Of a DNA stretch of 64,000 nt, positions 39,307 to 51,854 are shown one piece after another (within the stretch, counting starts at the first letter, position 1; every line of letters begins with the position of its first letter). Source of the DNA: Halothiobacillus sp. 35-54-62 (GTDB lineage: Bacteria; Pseudomonadota; Gammaproteobacteria; Halothiobacillales; Halothiobacillaceae); the NCBI GenBank assembly GCA_002281295.1, contig NCFS01000001.1, forward strand, positions 1 through 64,000, written 5' to 3'. The position numbers and the translations under genes are program-made. Under the pieces are notes generated by a model, which ran no database searches, was not told the origin of the DNA, and saw only the letters and a list, made by a program, of their open reading frames with translations.

Positions 39307-39756
39307 ATGAAACCCACCCGCTATAACGCCATAAAACCGTTTGCAGAACGCGCGGGGCAAATACGCATGTTCGATTACCTATTGCATGAAGTGGCGCCAA
39401 AAAACCTATTAGGCCAGGTGTATGTGCTTAATGTCCGCGCGGGGGTTTTGGTGCTCGCCGTACACCACGCGGCAATTGCGACTCAAATTCGCTTCCAGGC
39501 ACCGACGTGGTTAGCCCAGCTCAACATAAAAGCCCAGCAAGCCCCGGGGCTCCCGTTCATTGAGTCGATTGAAACGCGGATTGTAACCCCAGCCATTAAA
39601 ACCCAAACGCCCAAAATTCATCGGGTGCTGGGCGCCGGCACACGGGAATTGCTGCGGGAGATGGCCGCGCAGGAAGAAAATGCGCCGCTGGCACGCACCC
39701 TACGCAAATTGGCTCAGTTGGGAGAAAAGCCTCTTGATGAACCGCCCGGCCAATAA
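39307..39756 (+). CDS. dciA: DciA-like replicative helicase operator (DUF721)
   Basis: 149 residues of the DUF721 family (VLNVRAGVLVLAVHHAAIATQIRFQAPTWLAQLN). DciA loads or helps the replicative helicase DnaB in bacteria without DnaC. The place between secA and lpxC is the same as in Pseudomonas, which supports the call. The stop codon overlaps the start of the lpxC terminator. Confidence 0.8.
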   Translation: MKPTRYNAIKPFAERAGQIRMFDYLLHEVAPKNLLGQVYVLNVRAGVLVLAVHHAAIATQIRFQAPTWLAQLNIKAQQAPGLPFIESIETRIVTPAIKTQTPKIHRVLGAGTRELLREMAAQEENAPLARTLRKLAQLGEKPLDEPPGQ

Positions 39757-39782
39757 AAAACCCGCGCAAAAAATTACGCGGG
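39755..39782 (-). terminator. Terminator after lpxC
   Basis: CCCGCG / CGCGGG stem with a 10-base loop and an A6 run on the left; on the minus strand this is a hairpin plus U6. It overlaps the dciA stop codon by two bases. Confidence 0.85.
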
Positions 39783-39821
39783 CGGCCAGAGGGCTGCGGC
39801 CATCAAACGGCACAATTGAAT

Positions 39822-40739
39822 TTAATCTGCCGCGTGCGCCACCGGTCGTGCAAAGGTCACCGGGGGCAACTCTTCGCGCTCAAATGTGATGCGCTCAAAC
39901 GCATCGGGCTGGGCTAGCAGCGATCTGAGCAACTGATTATTGAGATAGTGACCCGATTTGTGGCCGGTAAAAGCCCCAATCACGCTGCACCCGAGCAAAT
40001 ACAAATCCCCAATGGCATCCAGAATTTTGTGTTTTACAAATTCATCGCCATAACGCAAGCCATCTTCATTCAAAATATGAGAATCACCGACAACGATTGC
40101 GTTATCGACGCTGCCACCGAGCGCCAAATTGCGTTTACGCATCATTTCCAAATCACGCATAAAACCGAAGGTACGCGCCCGTGCCACTTCTTTGACGAAG
40201 GTGGTTGAAGAGAAATCAATTTCTGCCAAGCGCGCAGAGTCTTCCAAGGCAGGATGGTTAAAATCAATCGACATCGCCACCCGAAAACCATCGTGCGGAT
40301 CAAAGCGCACCCACCGATCGCCATCAATCACTTCAACCGATTTCAATATCCGAATGAATTGCTTGGGCGAGTCTTGCTCCTCAATGCCGGCCGACTGAAT
40401 CAAAAATACAAATGGGCTAGCGCTCCCATCCATAATGGGCATTTCAGGGCCATCAATTTCCACATGGCAATTGTCGATCCCAAGCCCGGCAAGTGCCGAC
40501 ATGAGATGCTCAACCGTGGATATTTTAACGCCGTCTTTAATTAAGGTGGTTGAAAGCTGCGTTTCGCCCACACTAAAGGCATGCCCGACAATATTCAGCG
40601 GTTCGGCTAAATCGACCCGATGAAACATAATGCCGGTATCCGGCGCGGCCGGGCGAAGCGTGAGCCGAACCTGCTCGCCGGTATGCAAGCCGATGCCTGT
40701 GGCTCTGATGCTATTTCTTAATGTGCGCTGATGGATCAA
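39822..40739 (-). CDS. lpxC: UDP-3-O-acyl-N-acetylglucosamine deacetylase (TTG start)
   Basis: Committed, zinc-dependent step of lipid A synthesis. Motifs: [20 protein letters not shown] at the start, [14 protein letters not shown] (zinc His), DGSASPFV, and [16 protein letters not shown] at 40739 gives 305 residues beginning (M)IHQRTL, the same length and start context as E. coli LpxC (MIKQRTL). An upstream in-frame start would add over 50 residues unlike LpxC. ftsZ does not precede it as in E. coli; htpG does, across a terminator. Confidence 0.88.
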   Translation of the reverse strand: MIHQRTLRNSIRATGIGLHTGEQVRLTLRPAAPDTGIMFHRVDLAEPLNIVGHAFSVGETQLSTTLIKDGVKISTVEHLMSALAGLGIDNCHVEIDGPEMPIMDGSASPFVFLIQSAGIEEQDSPKQFIRILKSVEVIDGDRWVRFDPHDGFRVAMSIDFNHPALEDSARLAEIDFSSTTFVKEVARARTFGFMRDLEMMRKRNLALGGSVDNAIVVGDSHILNEDGLRYGDEFVKHKILDAIGDLYLLGCSVIGAFTGHKSGHYLNNQLLRSLLAQPDAFERITFEREELPPVTFARPVAHAAD

Positions 40740-40883
40740 GGTGCTGCCCCATGACAAAATTATGTCGGGATTATCGCACGGACAAGCTCGGACATGAATG
40801 CTTGAATTTGTTAATGCCTTAAAAATAAGGTTAATGAATAAAAACATTGTGTGACAGGGTATGCTCAGCTCAAAATTTAAGCC

Positions 40884-40920
40884 AAAAAAAGCCCCCATTC
40901 AATCGCTATCGAATGGGGGC
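40884..40920 (-). terminator. Terminator after htpG
   Basis: GCCCCCATTC / GAATGGGGGC, a perfect 10-bp stem with a 10-base loop, with A7 on its left; on the minus strand a hairpin followed by U7. Confidence 0.92.
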
Positions 40921-40938
40921 AGATTTAAGCGTTTTTAT

Positions 40939-42822
40939 CTAAACGAGCAGTCGATTGAGCCGCAGCACAAAATCGGCTGCCTCAGTTAAATGACCGCCTT
41001 CAGCCAGCGTCGCTTGCCCGAGCAATACGCGGGCAATATCCTCAAACCGCGCCTCGTCTGATTCTGCCTCAGCCCGCTGCAACAACGGATGCTGCGGATT
41101 AATTTCTAAAATCGGCTTAACCGTTGGCGCTGCTTGGCCGGCCTCTTTGAGCAATCGCTGCAAGTGCAGGCTCATTTCTTCTTCCGTGGTTACTAAACAC
41201 GCGGGCGAATCCACGAGACGTTTTGATACCCGCACATCATCCACAAGCTCGGTTAAAACCTTTTTCAAACGCTCAACCAAGGCACTTTGCGCCTCTTTGG
41301 CATCTGGCGTTGATTCTTCGGCGGCATCATCAAGCGAAACCTCGGCCCGCGTCACTGATTTCAGTTTTTTGCCTGAAAACTCGGTGAGTTGCGACATTAG
41401 CCACTCATCAATCCGATCCGACAGCAACAAGACCTCGATGCCTTTCTTGCGGAAAATCTCTAAATGCGGCGATGCCAAAGCCGCAGCATAGGAATCGGCA
41501 ATGATGTAGTAAATCTCCTCTTGGCCTTCAGGCAAACGATCAATCGCATCCTTAAAGCTCACCGAGGGCGTATCGTTTCCGGTGTGCGTTGAAGCGAACC
41601 GCAATAAACCCGCAATTTGTTCGCGGTTAGCAAAATCTTCACCCACGCCTTCTTTTAATACTTGACCAAACGTACCCCAGAATTTCGCGTATTTTTCTGG
41701 CTCGTTGGCCGCCATCTGCTCCAGCATGCCGAGAATACGCTTCACCGAGCCTTGGCGGATGGTGTCCAGCACGCGGTTCGATTGCAAAATTTCGCGCGAT
41801 ACATTCAAAGGCAAATCAGCTGAATCAATCACCCCGCGCACAAAGCGCAGGTAGCGGGGCATGAGCTTTTCGGCATCATCCATAATAAATACGCGTTTTA
41901 CATACAGCTTGATGCCTTGCTTGGTTTCGCGATCCCACAAATCAAACGGGGCTCGCGCCGGCAAATAAAGCAAAGACGTGTATTCCGTTTTGCCCTCAAC
42001 CCGATTATGCGACCACGCCAAAGGCGCCTCCCAATCATGGCCTACGTGCTTATAAAACTCGGTGTATTCCTCATCGCTGATGGCCGATTTTGGCCGCACC
42101 CACAACGCGGTCGCATCGTTAATCCGCTCCCAGCTGGGCACTTCAGGCGCGGCGGCTTCTTCATCATCCATCGCCGGGCTTGGCGCTTTAACCATCTCGA
42201 TAGGAAAGGTAATGTGATCAGAATATTTTCGGATGACCGACCGCAAGCGCCAATCATCGGCAAAGTCGGCATGGTCTTCGCGCAGTTTTAAAACAATACT
42301 GGTGCCGCGTTCAGCCGAATCAACGGTTTCTAGCGCGTACTCACCCTCACCGCGTGACGTCCAGCGCACCCCGTGCTCTGACCCCATACCGGCGCGACGT
42401 GTCGTTAAAACGACCTCTTCGGCCACAATAAAAGCTGAGTAAAACCCCACGCCAAACTGACCAATTTGCGATAAATCTTTGGCTTGATCTTGCCCCAGTT
42501 TTTGGATAAAGGCTTTGGTGCCGGATCGCGCAATGGTGCCGATGTTTTCAATCACTTCATCGCGATTCATCCCGATCCCGTTATCGCTAATCGTGACCGT
42601 TTTGGCCGCCGCATCAAAACTGACTCGAATCCGTAGCGTCTCATCGCCTTCATACAGCGCATCGTCCGACACCGCCTCGAAACGCAATTTGTCGCAGGCA
42701 TCCGACGCATTGGAAACCAATTCCCGCAAAAAAATTTCAGGATTGGAATACAACGAATGGATCATGAGCTGTAACAGCTCTTTAACTTCGGTTTGGAACC
42801 CTCGAATTTCTGGCTGACTCAT
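40939..42822 (-). CDS. htpG: Hsp90-family chaperone HtpG
   Basis: ATP-dependent chaperone. The N-terminal GHKL ATPase domain has [29 protein letters not shown], and [15 protein letters not shown]; the middle and C-terminal domains follow. 627 residues, standard for bacterial HtpG. It stands alone between terminators at 40884-40920 and 42855-42895. Upstream elements resemble a RpoH promoter (CTTGAA at 42899-42894). Confidence 0.96.
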   Translation of the reverse strand: MSQPEIRGFQTEVKELLQLMIHSLYSNPEIFLRELVSNASDACDKLRFEAVSDDALYEGDETLRIRVSFDAAAKTVTISDNGIGMNRDEVIENIGTIARSGTKAFIQKLGQDQAKDLSQIGQFGVGFYSAFIVAEEVVLTTRRAGMGSEHGVRWTSRGEGEYALETVDSAERGTSIVLKLREDHADFADDWRLRSVIRKYSDHITFPIEMVKAPSPAMDDEEAAAPEVPSWERINDATALWVRPKSAISDEEYTEFYKHVGHDWEAPLAWSHNRVEGKTEYTSLLYLPARAPFDLWDRETKQGIKLYVKRVFIMDDAEKLMPRYLRFVRGVIDSADLPLNVSREILQSNRVLDTIRQGSVKRILGMLEQMAANEPEKYAKFWGTFGQVLKEGVGEDFANREQIAGLLRFASTHTGNDTPSVSFKDAIDRLPEGQEEIYYIIADSYAAALASPHLEIFRKKGIEVLLLSDRIDEWLMSQLTEFSGKKLKSVTRAEVSLDDAAEESTPDAKEAQSALVERLKKVLTELVDDVRVSKRLVDSPACLVTTEEEMSLHLQRLLKEAGQAAPTVKPILEINPQHPLLQRAEAESDEARFEDIARVLLGQATLAEGGHLTEAADFVLRLNRLLV

Positions 42823-42854
42823 AGCGCTTGCGCCTCCCGCATAAAAATAAAGTC

Positions 42855-42895
42855 AAAAAAAACCCCATGGGTCTTATGGACACACGGGGTTTTTT
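42855..42895 (-). terminator. Terminator after rplS
   Basis: ACCCCATG / CACGGGGT arms with T and A runs outside. The A-C mismatch on the plus strand becomes a U-G pair in minus-strand RNA, so the hairpin belongs to the rplS transcript. Confidence 0.8.
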
Positions 42896-42899
42896 CAAG
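42876..42899 (-). promoter_or_regulatory. htpG: Candidate RpoH promoter of htpG
   Basis: CTTGAA (42899-42894) and GTCCAT (42881-42876) are 12 bp apart on the minus strand, resembling CTTGAA-N13/15-CCCCAT. It lies 54-77 bp upstream of the htpG ATG and inside the rplS terminator hairpin. The -10 matches only four of six bases. Confidence 0.35.
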
Positions 42900-42954
42900 G
42901 GTTGGCGCTTAATTGATTCCAAAAACCGGCAATAACCGACCTGGAATAATAAAA

Positions 42955-43302
42955 TTAACCCAGTTTTTCGCGAATACGCGCTTTCTTGCCGGTTAAACCC
43001 CGCAAGAAGTACAGCTTGGCACGACGCACATCACCGCGACGCTTCACTTCGATTGAACCAATCGCGGTGCTATAAGTTTGGAACACGCGCTCCAAGCCTT
43101 CACCATTCGAAATTTTACGCACCGTAAACGCAGAGTTGATGCCCCGGTTGCGCTTGGCGATGACGACCCCTTCAAAGGCCTGCAAGCGCTCACGGTCACC
43201 CTCTTTTACTTTAACTTGGACAACAACCGTATCGCCCGGACCGAAGACCGGAATCGCACGGTTCATTTGCTCCGCTTCGAGCGCTTGAATGATCTTACTC
43301 AT
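42955..43302 (-). CDS. rplS: 50S ribosomal protein L19
   Basis: Lies at the 30S-50S interface. The sequence ([64 protein letters not shown]) is typical. 115 residues from ATG 43302; a GTG one codon earlier is possible. It overlaps the trmD stop by 8 bases. Last gene of rpsP-rimM-trmD-rplS. Confidence 0.97.
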   Translation of the reverse strand: MSKIIQALEAEQMNRAIPVFGPGDTVVVQVKVKEGDRERLQAFEGVVIAKRNRGINSAFTVRKISNGEGLERVFQTYSTAIGSIEVKRRGDVRRAKLYFLRGLTGKKARIREKLG

Positions 43303-44065
43303 CACTTAACCTACCTAACTTTTCAATCGTTTCGGCAGCATGCTGCCATTCTGCCGTCAATAATGCCCGGGCTCGATCATCAAGCCCGTGCTCATAAAAA
43401 AGATCCGGCCTTGCGCGCGCCGTACCCGATAACCGTTGCTGCAATCGCCACTCATCAATGGCGCGGTGATTCCCCGATCGCAATACCAGCGGCACATCTG
43501 CCCCCTGCCATCGCTCGGGGCGCGTGTAATGGGGGTGATCGAGCAAATCCGTTTCAAAGGAATCTTGCACCACCGATTGCGCGTCCCCTAACACACCCGG
43601 CAAGCGACGCGCGATAGCATCAATAACCACCATCGCACCGAGCTCACCCCCCGATAACACATAATCGCCAATCGATACTTGCTCATCGATCAGCGCATCC
43701 ACAATCCGCTGATCAATGCCCTCGTACCGACCGCAAACTAAAATCAAGCCGGGCATGGCCGCCAAGGCCTGGACCTTAGCCCGATTTAAGCGCGCACCTT
43801 GTGGCGACATTAACACCACATGCGCATCGGGCACGGCGGCTCTCGCCGAGGCAATCGCCAAGGACAACGTCTCAGCAATCATTAACATACCCGGCCCACC
43901 CCCAAAGGGGCGATCATCAACCGTGCGATGGCGATTGGTCGCAAACTCACGCGGTGATACGCAACTGAGCGCCAGCGCGCCTTGCTCAATCGCCACGCGC
44001 GGAATACCACTGATGCCGACAGCCCCCACCAACTCAGGGAATAGCGTTACAACACAGATGTTCAT
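43295..44065 (-). CDS. trmD: tRNA (guanine-37-N1)-methyltransferase
   Basis: SPOUT enzyme that methylates G37 next to the anticodon, preventing +1 frameshifting. Motifs: [37 protein letters not shown] and [10 protein letters not shown], which form the deep knot for S-adenosylmethionine. 256 residues. The rplS start lies inside its last codons, a coupling common to this operon. Confidence 0.97.
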   Translation of the reverse strand: MNICVVTLFPELVGAVGISGIPRVAIEQGALALSCVSPREFATNRHRTVDDRPFGGGPGMLMIAETLSLAIASARAAVPDAHVVLMSPQGARLNRAKVQALAAMPGLILVCGRYEGIDQRIVDALIDEQVSIGDYVLSGGELGAMVVIDAIARRLPGVLGDAQSVVQDSFETDLLDHPHYTRPERWQGADVPLVLRSGNHRAIDEWRLQQRLSGTARARPDLFYEHGLDDRARALLTAEWQHAAETIEKLGRLSDE

Positions 44066-44089
44066 AACGCCAGTCGCACAGCGCGCACG

Positions 44090-44647
44090 CTAAAATTCCG
44101 GATCCCAATCCACGGTAATCACACGCTGGGTTAGATCAATCGAAATCAAAACCGCATCCGGAATAAATGGAATGAGGCGCTCGCGCTTTTCCCCTTCGGT
44201 ACTTTGCACAACCAATACATCATTCGCGCCCGTTTCAATTAACTCGTGCACCGTGCCAAACACCTGACCGGACAGGTGAATCACTTGGCATCCGATCAGA
44301 TCGCGCCAGTAATATTCGCCTTCAGCCGCCTTAGGGATGGCTTGTGCCGACACCCAAATCTGAGACCCGGTTAAGGCCTCGGCCTGAGTTCGGTTATCGA
44401 CACCCGCTAATTTAGCCACCAAGCCATTACTCTGGCTGGCAAAAGCACTCACTTTCACCCAATCGCCACGCAAAGATACGGGGGTTTTACCCTCGTCTAC
44501 CGGGGGCGCAACAAACCACTCTCGATACTGGGTAATGCCTTCAATTGGTCGCGTATAGGCGGTAATCCAGCACCAGCCTTTAATCCCAAACGCGCGCCCA
44601 AATGTGCCGACCACGACCGATTCGGCAGGATTGGGCGGAGTTTTCAC
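44090..44647 (-). CDS. rimM: 16S rRNA processing protein RimM
   Basis: 30S maturation factor that binds S19. N-terminal RimM domain (VVVGTFGRAFGIKGWCWI) and C-terminal PRC-barrel (GEYYWRDLIGCQVIHLSGQVFGTVHELIETGANDVLVV). 185 residues. The start is a GTG at 44647; no ATG fits. It is 6 bp after the rpsP stop. Confidence 0.94.
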   Translation of the reverse strand: MKTPPNPAESVVVGTFGRAFGIKGWCWITAYTRPIEGITQYREWFVAPPVDEGKTPVSLRGDWVKVSAFASQSNGLVAKLAGVDNRTQAEALTGSQIWVSAQAIPKAAEGEYYWRDLIGCQVIHLSGQVFGTVHELIETGANDVLVVQSTEGEKRERLIPFIPDAVLISIDLTQRVITVDWDPEF

Positions 44648-44653
44648 AATAAA

Positions 44654-44914
44654 TTAAGCCGCAACGACTTGTTTGCTGCTTTCACGCATTAATGCTGCAA
44701 CCCGATCGCTCGGTTGGGCGCCTTGGCTAACCCAATGCTGCAAGCGCTCGGTGTTAATTTGCAAACGCACTTCGGCGCCCCGTGCAACCGGATTAAAAAA
44801 CCCGACGCGCTCAATGTAGGCACCACTATCACGCGCAATGCGCTTATCGGTCACGACTAAATGATAGAACGGGCGCTTCTTGGCGCCGGTGCGGGCTAAA
44901 CGGATTGATACCAT
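44654..44914 (-). CDS. rpsP: 30S ribosomal protein S16
   Basis: 86 residues: [24 protein letters not shown] and [10 protein letters not shown] are diagnostic. AGGAT precedes ATG 44914. First gene of the rpsP-rimM-trmD-rplS operon. A 7-bp hairpin (GCGCCTT / AAGGCGC at 44971-44993) lies upstream in the likely leader or promoter region. Confidence 0.97.
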   Translation of the reverse strand: MVSIRLARTGAKKRPFYHLVVTDKRIARDSGAYIERVGFFNPVARGAEVRLQINTERLQHWVSQGAQPSDRVAALMRESSKQVVAA

Positions 44915-45034
44915 GGGTCAAATTATCCTGTGTTTCGGTGCGGGGTATTTTACAGTACGTAAAACCCACCGCGCCTTTCAAAATTCAAGGCGCATGATTT
45001 TACTTAAGTTTTCAAAAAAATAAAGTAGTGCGTG

Positions 45035-45067
45035 AAAAAAAACCTAAATCTGCGGGCCAGACGAGGT
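45035..45067 (-). terminator. Probable terminator after purA
   Basis: On the minus strand short stems ACCT/AGGT and TCTG/CAGA stack and are followed by U8. It is 20 bp past the purA stop. The stems are short, so confidence is moderate. Confidence 0.45.
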
Positions 45068-45087
45068 CAATCAGGCCGGCCATCGCC

Positions 45088-47575
<2,488 letters not shown>

Positions 47576-47650
47576 ATATTTTCCTAAATTCCTAGCCCGA
47601 AAACTCGGGTAAGCCTGGTTTAAATTGAGCGGCGCTAAAACACCCGCCAC

Positions 47651-47685
47651 AAAAAATCCAAGACGAGCCACAGGCTCGCTTGGAT
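47651..47685 (-). terminator. Terminator after the DUF2065 gene
   Basis: ATCCAAG / CTTGGAT and CGAGCC / GGCTCG stack around an ACA loop; on the minus strand a U-rich run (ATTTTTTG) follows. It separates hflK-hflC-DUF2065 from hisZ-purA. Confidence 0.9.
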
Positions 47686-47698
47686 AAAATCATCCCAA

Positions 47699-47884
47699 TT
47701 AGCGCGAGAAATAAACGAGCGCCGCCCCCACACAAAGCGCCACTAAAGCCACCGCGCGCAAGGCTTTATCGGGTGTTTGCGCCATCTGCATCATGGCTTG
47801 GCGGTACCCTTTGGGGCTAATAAATGGGAGCATCGCCTCAATAATTAACACTAACCCGAGCACCTTGAGCCATTGACCATCCAT
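47699..47884 (-). CDS. DUF2065 small membrane protein
   Basis: 61 residues with two membrane segments (WLKVLGLVLIIEAMLPFISP, AVALVALCVGAALVYFS) and MAQTPDKALR between them, the DUF2065 pattern. It sits 25 bp after hflC, the usual place for this family (YjeT). The function is not established. Confidence 0.88.
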   Translation of the reverse strand: MDGQWLKVLGLVLIIEAMLPFISPKGYRQAMMQMAQTPDKALRAVALVALCVGAALVYFSR

Positions 47885-47909
47885 TGTTCAACCGCAGCCC
47901 CGTGCGGAT

Positions 47910-48791
47910 TTAAGGCTTGCTACTGGCATCGCTTGGTGCACGAAAATATCGGAAAAACGGGCTGGCCGGATTCATAACGAACGTGCTACCGCCTTGATCG
48001 AAGGCTTGTTTGTAGGCATCTAGGCTGCGATAGAACTCGAAGAATTTAGGGTCTTGGCCGTAGGCTTTAGCATAAGTCGCAGCGGCAGCGGCATCCCCTG
48101 CACCCCGAATTTCGGCGGCTTGGCGATTGGCTTCTGCCAAAATCACATCACGCTGACGATCCGCATCGGAGGTGATTTTTTTAGCTTGCTCCTCACCGCG
48201 TGAGCGGATGGATTGCGCCACCGCAAACCGTTCTTTTTCCATTCGCGCATAAACCGATTTGCGCACTTCTTGGGGCAGCTCGATTTGCATGATGCGCACA
48301 TCGCTGATTTTAATCCCTAAGCCTTGCATATCGCGGTTGGTGGTTTCGATCACGTTGCGCATAAACTGATCTCGATCACCCGACACCACTTCATTCACGG
48401 TACGACTCGAAATTTGGCTTTTCATCGCGTCCCGCACGATTTGATCCATCCGATTCATGGCAATACGCTCATCGCCTCGGGTCGCCCTATAAAAATCAGC
48501 GGCATTCACGATCTGCCACTTGATGTAGTAGTCCACCACCAGATTTTTCTTTTCGCTAGTGAGAAACCGCTCCGGCTGCGAGGTCATCGTTAAAACCCGC
48601 TTATCAAACAATTTAACCGTGTTGATAAAGGGCAATTTGAAATGCAAGCCCGGGTTGAAGTTATCTTTAATAATTTCACCCAAACGAAATTCCAAAGCAG
48701 TTTGGTACTGTTTAACTTGGAACGTCGCGGTGGCGAGCAAAAAAACAACCAACGCAATAACAGGCAAAACTACCCGATTAATTAGGTTCAT
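47910..48791 (-). CDS. hflC: HflC, SPFH protease-modulator subunit
   Basis: Inner-membrane SPFH protein that, with HflK, surrounds and modulates FtsH. One N-terminal membrane segment (RVVLPVIALVVFLLATATF), then the SPFH domain (YQTALEFRLGEIIKDNFNPGLHFKLPF) and a C-terminal coiled coil. 293 residues. It overlaps hflK by ATGA. Confidence 0.95.
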   Translation of the reverse strand: MNLINRVVLPVIALVVFLLATATFQVKQYQTALEFRLGEIIKDNFNPGLHFKLPFINTVKLFDKRVLTMTSQPERFLTSEKKNLVVDYYIKWQIVNAADFYRATRGDERIAMNRMDQIVRDAMKSQISSRTVNEVVSGDRDQFMRNVIETTNRDMQGLGIKISDVRIMQIELPQEVRKSVYARMEKERFAVAQSIRSRGEEQAKKITSDADRQRDVILAEANRQAAEIRGAGDAAAAATYAKAYGQDPKFFEFYRSLDAYKQAFDQGGSTFVMNPASPFFRYFRAPSDASSKP

Positions 48792-49927
48792 GGGGCATTC
48801 CTCGTGCGTAAATCACTGCGGTTGTCGCTGGTTACACTGCCGCGCGCGCCGGCCGCATCCGATAAGCTGGGCGTGGCAGGTAAAGGCAGAGACAGGGGAT
48901 CAAGCGGTGTTTTGGCTGCCGGCGCTGCGCGCTGATCGCCACCTAACGGCAGATAAAACACATTACTCGATTGACCCGAATCAATCACAACGCTCTTATT
49001 TTTCGCCAATACGCCCGCCACCGTATCAAGATACATGCGCTCTCGGGTTAAATCGGGCGCCATTTGATAGGATTTTAAAAGCTGGGTAAACCGCGAGGCC
49101 TCACCCAAGGCCAAATTGGTGATTTTGGATTCATAACCTTTGGCTTGCTCATCAATTTGAGCCGCCTCGCCGCGAGCCTGCGGGATGATTTTGTTTGAAT
49201 AAGCCGAGGCTTCACTGATGTAGCGCTGCTCATCTTCACGCGCGCGGATCGCATCTTCAAACGCGGGCTGAACGGCTTCGGGTGGTTGCACGTCTTGCAA
49301 GTTTACCGACTGCACTTTAAGACCGGTATCGTAGCCGTTTAACATTTCTTGCATGCGATCTCGCACGAGGCTTGCGATTTCGGTACGGCCATCGGTGAGG
49401 ACGTTGTCCATTTTCTTGGAGCCAATCACTTCACGAATCGCGCTTTGCATCACATCCGATAAGGTGCCATCCGGGTCGCGCACATTGAATAAATATTTGA
49501 CCGGATCGGCAATGACGAACTGGCTACCGATGCGAACCTCAACAATGTTTTCATCATTGGTGAGCGCAGACATTTTCAGCTGTTTATCGCGGAACTCATC
49601 GACGTTGACCTTAATAACCGACCCAATCGGGTACGGCAAATGCCAGTGTGGGCCTGCGGTTGTGGTATCGGTGTATTTACCAAACTGTAATTCAATGCCG
49701 CGTTGGCCGGCATCAATGGTGTAAATACCCGAGAGCAACCATACGCCAACCAGCAAAGCACCCACCACGGCGATACCTTTTGCGCCGCCAGCGCCCCCCA
49801 TGGCACCGCCAAATTTTTTCTGCAAGCGGTTAATGGCCTCGTCAATATTTGGCGGTTTGCCGCTGCGGCGTGGATTAGACCAAGGATCCTGATCTTTTCC
49901 ACCACCACCGGGTTCGTTCCAAGCCAT
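48788..49927 (-). CDS. hflK: HflK, SPFH protease-modulator subunit
   Basis: 379 residues. A Gly/Pro-rich cytoplasmic N-terminus (EPGGGGKDQDPWSNPRR) precedes the membrane segment (KGIAVVGALLVGVWLLSGIYTI) and SPFH domain (GQRGIELQFGKYTDTTTAGPHWHLPYP). The Pro/Ala-rich C-terminus is variable. GGAG precedes ATG 49927. It is 190 bp downstream of hflX, across a short repeat patch. Confidence 0.95.
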   Translation of the reverse strand: MAWNEPGGGGKDQDPWSNPRRSGKPPNIDEAINRLQKKFGGAMGGAGGAKGIAVVGALLVGVWLLSGIYTIDAGQRGIELQFGKYTDTTTAGPHWHLPYPIGSVIKVNVDEFRDKQLKMSALTNDENIVEVRIGSQFVIADPVKYLFNVRDPDGTLSDVMQSAIREVIGSKKMDNVLTDGRTEIASLVRDRMQEMLNGYDTGLKVQSVNLQDVQPPEAVQPAFEDAIRAREDEQRYISEASAYSNKIIPQARGEAAQIDEQAKGYESKITNLALGEASRFTQLLKSYQMAPDLTRERMYLDTVAGVLAKNKSVVIDSGQSSNVFYLPLGGDQRAAPAAKTPLDPLSLPLPATPSLSDAAGARGSVTSDNRSDLRTRNAP

Positions 49928-50070
49928 GCGTATTTACTCCGAGAGATTGGGCACTGTCGCTGTGCGTTGTGACAAAATGAGAATTCAAAATGACGCATAA
50001 GTTTAGTGATGGTGTCATCAAGTCGCAAGTTAATTGGCTAATTTCTTCGCGGGCGCACGAGCCAATCAAT

Positions 50071-50094
50071 CAACGAGGCAACCAACGAGGCAAC
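50071..50094. repeat. 12-bp tandem repeat between hflX and hflK
   Basis: CAACGAGGCAAC occurs twice in direct succession (50071-50082 and 50083-50094). Degenerate copies and repeated CTAGC motifs continue to about 50130, into the last codons of hflX. Confidence 0.9.
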
Positions 50095-50117
50095 TAGCCA
50101 TGAAGCTAGCCAGAAAA

Positions 50118-51443
50118 CTAGCTAGGCAACTCATGAGCCTCGCTAAGTTGGTGCGCTTGTAACTCGGGATGATGCTTTTGCCATTGGGATAAGCGCGCGG
50201 GGGTCAGCCTTAACTGCATTTGCCAACCGGGCGCTGCCCCATCCGCATCTTGCCAGGCTTCAGAGCACACAGAACCTTCGTCGATAAGCCGCGCACGCAC
50301 GCCCCCTAAGGTGGCCGGCAGGAATACAGTCACGTTGATTCGCGTGGGGCTTAAGCGCGCCAGAAGTGCTTGGCGCAACTCGGCAATCCCAGCGCCTGTA
50401 TGGGCAGAAACCCAGACGCGTTCAATCTCGCCGGCTTCGTTGTAATCGATTTGCGGCGTGCGGCCGTCGATTTGATCAATTTTATTCATCACCGTGAGCC
50501 GGGGCAGGCGATCGGCGCCGATTTCTTTGAGCACCACGTCCACATCGGCCATTTGCCGATCTCGCTCATCGCTTGCGGCGTCCACCACATGAATTAATAA
50601 ATCAGCCTCCAGCGTTTCCTCTAAGGTTGAGCGAAATGCGGTGACCAATTCGGTGGGCAGGTGGCGAATAAAGCCGACGGTATCGGCCAGCACTAAGGGC
50701 TGATTCGGGGCAAGCTCCATCCGCCGCAGCGTTGTATCCAAGGTGGCAAATAGCTGATCGGCGGCGAAGGTATCGGCCGAGGTTAAGGCATTGAATAAAG
50801 TGGACTTTCCGGCATTGGTGTACCCAACCAAGGAGACTAAGGGCACCTCGGAGCGCTGCCGGCCTTTGCGGCCTTCTAGGCGTTGGCGACGCACTTTAGC
50901 GATGCGTTCTTGCAGCTGTTTGATGCGATCGTGAATGAGGCGGCGATCCAACTCTAACTGGGTCTCACCAGGGCCTCGCAAACCGATGGCGCCGCCTCGC
51001 TGGCTATCAAGATGCGTCCACCCGCGAATTAAGCGGGTCGATAAATGCTTGAGCTGGGCGAGCTCAACCTGCAATTTGCCTTCATGCGAGCGGGCGCGCT
51101 GCGAGAAAATATCGAGAATAAGGCCGGTGCGATCGAGCACGCGGCATTCCAATAATTTTTCGAGATTACGCTCTTGCGAGGGCGAAAGCTGGGCGTTCAC
51201 TACCACCAAATCGGCCTCGGTGCGTTGCACCATCTCGGCTAACTCTTGCGCCTTGCCTTTGCCGATGTATAAGCGCGGATCGGGCGCTTCACGGCTGGCA
51301 AGGCACACATCCAGAATGCTGGCGCCGGCTGAGTCTACTAAATCACGAAATTCATCGAGATCTTCCGCTCGGCTGGCCTGCCGGGAAACCACATGCAGCA
51401 AAACCGCGCGTTCGCCGCCTTCGTGGCGTTCAAAAAATTGCAT
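50118..51443 (-). CDS. hflX: Ribosome-associated GTPase HflX
   Basis: Binds the 50S subunit and splits stalled ribosomes, mainly after heat stress. The N-terminal domain has GAGKG-like YIGKGKAQELAEMV, the linker RGPGETQLELDRRLI, and the G domain has GYTNAGKSTLFNALT, DTVGFIRHLP and NKID. 441 residues. Its ATG shares one base with the hfq stop (TAATG), so translation is coupled. Confidence 0.96.
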   Translation of the reverse strand: MQFFERHEGGERAVLLHVVSRQASRAEDLDEFRDLVDSAGASILDVCLASREAPDPRLYIGKGKAQELAEMVQRTEADLVVVNAQLSPSQERNLEKLLECRVLDRTGLILDIFSQRARSHEGKLQVELAQLKHLSTRLIRGWTHLDSQRGGAIGLRGPGETQLELDRRLIHDRIKQLQERIAKVRRQRLEGRKGRQRSEVPLVSLVGYTNAGKSTLFNALTSADTFAADQLFATLDTTLRRMELAPNQPLVLADTVGFIRHLPTELVTAFRSTLEETLEADLLIHVVDAASDERDRQMADVDVVLKEIGADRLPRLTVMNKIDQIDGRTPQIDYNEAGEIERVWVSAHTGAGIAELRQALLARLSPTRINVTVFLPATLGGVRARLIDEGSVCSEAWQDADGAAPGWQMQLRLTPARLSQWQKHHPELQAHQLSEAHELPS

Positions 51444-51709
51444 TAAAGGCCTTCATCTCCCGATGGCTCATTTTTGGCGAAGCCTTCGTCGTCAAAATCA
51501 AATTGAATTTCACGCGTGGGCACGATGGTGCTGATGGCATGTTTGTACACCAATTGGCTGACATTATTTTTGAGCAACACCACAAAATTATCGAATGAAT
51601 CAATTTGCCCTTGCAATTTAATGCCATTGCGCAGGTAGATCGATACCGGCACATGCTCGCGCCGCAGGGCGTTTAAATAAGGTTCTTGGAGTGACTGGGC
51701 TTTTGCCAT
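51443..51709 (-). CDS. hfq: RNA chaperone Hfq
   Basis: Hexameric Sm-like protein that pairs small RNAs with mRNAs. Sm1 ([27 protein letters not shown]) and Sm2 ([14 protein letters not shown]) are complete. The C-terminal tail is short and acidic ([19 protein letters not shown]). 88 residues. It lies between miaA and hflX as in other gammaproteobacteria. Confidence 0.97.
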   Translation of the reverse strand: MAKAQSLQEPYLNALRREHVPVSIYLRNGIKLQGQIDSFDNFVVLLKNNVSQLVYKHAISTIVPTREIQFDFDDEGFAKNEPSGDEGL

Positions 51710-51854
51710 GATTATGTTCCTAAATATCGTTGGCCGCTTCCGTTGCGGGGTTTGTTTTAAAATCCACGGGGGAATTAGCGTATCACGCCGAAGGGAGAAA
51801 TTACGCCTAAGAAATCGTAACCGGCGGGGGGTTCTTTAAAATCTGCGAATGGCT

